A DNA stretch of 64,000 nucleotides. It comes from a virus. The translations under genes were made by a program, and so were the position numbers. This document shows, in pieces, positions 62,335-64,000 of the stretch; position 1 is the first letter of the stretch, and every line of letters starts with the position of its first letter. The DNA is taken from positions 80,799 through 144,798 of IMG/VR virus record IMGVR_UViG_3300033149_003588; one strand, written 5' to 3'. Below the pieces are notes generated by a model, which ran no database searches, was not told where the DNA came from, and saw only the letters and a list, made by a program, of their open reading frames with translations.

Positions 62335-62874
62335 CTATTTTGTAGACAGGTTGTCCAGCTCTTGGCGAATCTTCGCCTTATCCTCGTTCAGCTGCGCCCT
62401 TTGCGCTGTGGTTAGCTTGTCCTTGAACTGTTCGAGAATGTCATCGATTGCCGTGATTTTCTGTTGGAGTTTGACAGGATCGGCTTTCCTGAGTTTCCTT
62501 TTTGCTGCCATCCTGGATTTCCTTGTCTCTGCCTGACAAGCAGGACACCTGCAGGTCTGCCTGTAGGATGCTTTAGGAACGATTCTGATGGCTTGATGTC
62601 CCTCTGCATAGATCGGCTTATCGCCGATGAAGCTGTGCCCTTTATGCGGATAAGACTCGTTCTTGAAAACGACGCCCTCGACAGGCACGACCTTCCCGTC
62701 TTTCACGTCATAATGGGTAGCTCCGAGACACTCGATTGCCTTCGGATCCATTTGCACTGGATTGCTGGATTGTTTGGTTTTTGGGGTTGCATTCTTTCCC
62801 ATCGTGGTACCTCCTGTGTGTTGAGTTGACTCCTCTCGCCTCATCTTCCCCTGTTTCCTGACGGCTTGCCTCAT
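62335..62874 (-). CDS. CPAC-motif protein, paralogue of 39936-40418
   Basis: Two plausible starts: ATG 62874 (AAAGGAGG at 4-5 bases; 179 residues) and ATG 62802 (AGGAGG at 8 bases; 155 residues). Core GDKPIYAEGHQAIRIV...CRCPACQAETRKSRMAAKRK, then a coiled-coil tail (QQKITAIDDILEQFKDKLTT). Matches the core of the 39936-40418 protein. Base content is GC-richer than its surroundings. It has its own promoter-like element and terminator, so it is a self-contained unit within the repeat array. Confidence 0.55.
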   Translation of the reverse strand: MRQAVRKQGKMRREESTQHTGGTTMGKNATPKTKQSSNPVQMDPKAIECLGATHYDVKDGKVVPVEGVVFKNESYPHKGHSFIGDKPIYAEGHQAIRIVPKASYRQTCRCPACQAETRKSRMAAKRKLRKADPVKLQQKITAIDDILEQFKDKLTTAQRAQLNEDKAKIRQELDNLSTK

Positions 62875-62920
62875 AGTACCTCCTTTGTTGGATTTGGAAT
62901 TTCGCTCTTGCACCAATAAG

Positions 62921-62946
62921 AAAGTGCACGGCGAGCTTGACGTCAA
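62921..62946 (-). promoter_or_regulatory. promoter-like element, copy D
   Basis: Minus strand: TTGACG, 14 bases with AAGCTCGCCGTG, CACTTT, then CTTATT. Same layout as copies A-C with one change in each hexamer. It is about 45 bases before ATG 62874. Downstream AAGAAAGT...GGC..AGCT flank is shared with copy B. Confidence 0.5.
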
Positions 62947-63239
62947 GATGTTACGCATTCAAGATAATACTCTATGACTATTCGGCACGACTGCACGCAA
63001 CAAGAAGATCAATATATTGTCAAGATAGGACAAATGTCAAGGTAAAATAAGCACGAAACAAAATAAGCACGAAATGAAATATTTGTCAAGACAGGATAAA
63101 CGTGAGACAGACTGTACAAAATCTCCAGACTCGAAACATATTAGGATAAAATAGCCCTATGGCCAAGTTCAGCGGTATATCATACAATTGATACCTCCTC
63201 ATGATAATATTATACCTCTATTTTCAAGAATATATACCT

Positions 63240-64000
63240 TTATTTTCTATGAGTAAATACCCGACGATCTACGTATTGGATAGCATTCTTGTCTTGTTTT
63301 ACTGCTATCATACAAATCTCTGGAGTTTGTTCTCTCACATACTGGAGAGCATCTCCATCCTGTTTTACGGCTTCTAGACAGATCTCGGGGGTTTGCTCTC
63401 TTACAAATTGAAGAGTATCTCCATTCTTCATTACTGCCGCTAAACAGATTTCGGGAGTTTGTTCTTCTACATACCGAAGGGCATCTCCATCCTGTTTCAC
63501 TGCTTCTAAACAGATCTCTGAAGTTTGTTCTTTTACATAACGAAGAGCATCTCCATTCCCTTTTACTGCTTCTAAACAAATCTCGGGAGTTTGTTCATCT
63601 ACAAATTGGAGAGCACATCCATCCTCCCTTATTGCTGCTAGACAAATCTCAGGGGTCTGCTCTTTTACATATTGGAGGGCGAGGCCACTTTGTTTTACGG
63701 CTTCTAAACAAATCTCGGGGGTCTGCTCTTTCACATATTGGAGAACATCTCTATCATTTTTCACTGCTGCTAGACAGATTTCGGGAGTCTGTTCTATTAC
63801 ATACTGGAGAGCGAGACCACTCTGTTCTATTGCTGCCAAACAGATTTCAGGAGTTTGCTCCCTTACGTACTGAAGAGCACGTGCACTCTGTTTTACTGCT
63901 ACCATACAAATCTCAGGAGTTTGTTCTCTCACATATCGGAGAGCAAAACCATTTCCTTTCACTGCTTCCAGACAGATTTCTGGGGTTTGTTCTCTTACAA
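63240..64000 (-). CDS. DUF4116-like repeat protein, cut by window edge
   Basis: Open from the window edge to the stop at 63240. It shows about eleven 22-residue repeats (units VREQTPEICLEAVKQDGDAL) and ends QYVDRRVFTHRK, without the DPNIFLSED...NAGGK tail of the others. The N-terminal cap must lie beyond position 64000. Its right end repeats 61818-61931 exactly. The 280 bases downstream (62959-63239) hold no confident gene but several TTGACA-like motifs. Confidence 0.7.
   Translation of the reverse strand, partial: VREQTPEICLEAVKGNGFALRYVREQTPEICMVAVKQSARALQYVREQTPEICLAAIEQSGLALQYVIEQTPEICLAAVKNDRDVLQYVKEQTPEICLEAVKQSGLALQYVKEQTPEICLAAIREDGCALQFVDEQTPEICLEAVKGNGDALRYVKEQTSEICLEAVKQDGDALRYVEEQTPEICLAAVMKNGDTLQFVREQTPEICLEAVKQDGDALQYVREQTPEICMIAVKQDKNAIQYVDRRVFTHRK
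63887..64000. repeat. 114-bp exact direct repeat (right copy)
   Basis: Right copy of the repeat at 61818-61931; the identity ends at the window edge, so its true length may be greater. Confidence 0.75.

Noticed and set aside
63086-63187. 33-codon frame with TTG start behind AGGAGG
   Set aside because: The spacing is good but the product is short and hydrophobic with no homology that I recognise, inside a motif-rich noncoding stretch.

Overview
The window looks like part of a large, AT-rich, tailed-phage-type genome. Every gene I can support lies on the minus strand. Genes are packed with ATGA or TAATG stop/start overlaps, most have AGGAGG-type ribosome binding sites, and stops are standard (TAA, TAG, TGA). 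The content is a self-sufficient replication and recombination set rather than bacterial housekeeping. The class III (anaerobic) ribonucleotide reductase pair NrdD/NrdG suggests a host that grows without oxygen. I see no capsid, portal or terminase genes, no tRNA or rRNA, no CRISPR array and no transposase.

Region 1 (about 1-11.3 kb, transcribed right to left) carries a sigma-like zinc protein, SbcC/SbcD (gp46/gp47-like), thioredoxin, an HU-like protein, a PolC/DnaE-type replicase alpha subunit, NrdG, and NrdD interrupted by a 431-residue intein. Region 2 (11.4-17.9 kb) is an island of mostly exported proteins: signal peptides, a beta-helix protein, a lipoprotein, and two large proteins sharing an N-terminal motif, one with YadA-head-like repeats. 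Small genes absent from a length-filtered gene list sit between them.

Region 3 (17.9-43.3 kb) returns to replication and nucleotide metabolism: a possible nucleoside deoxyribosyltransferase-like protein, an adenylate-kinase-like enzyme, three glycosyltransferases, a primase-helicase fusion, a UvsW-like helicase, a PD-(D/E)XK nuclease, RecA, a probable single-strand binding protein, an adenylosuccinate-synthetase homologue with the PurZ-type Asp-to-Ser change (candidate 2-aminoadenine 'Z-genome' enzyme), a tandem GroES-like protein, a Clp-type AAA+ module fused to an FtsH-type M41 protease, a PLD-like protein and a family 4 uracil-DNA glycosylase. A promoter-like element at 43.5 kb, a short leader reading frame and a hairpin precede this long unit.

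Region 4 (43.6-55.7 kb) is a classic accessory zone of small genes: zinc ribbons, paralogous single-TM proteins, a lytic transglycosylase, widespread phage hypotheticals, and the C-terminal remnant of a DNA sliding clamp without a start codon. Region 5 (55.6-64 kb) is a tandem array of ten paralogues made of a 22-residue DUF4116-like repeat. Eight are intact, one is broken by an apparent 38-bp repeat deletion, and one runs off the right edge. The array is interrupted at 62.2-63.2 kb by a zinc-motif gene with its own promoter-like element and a strong terminator. The same promoter-like element occurs four times (43.5, 53.7, 54.6, 62.9 kb), always upstream of a minus-strand gene group.
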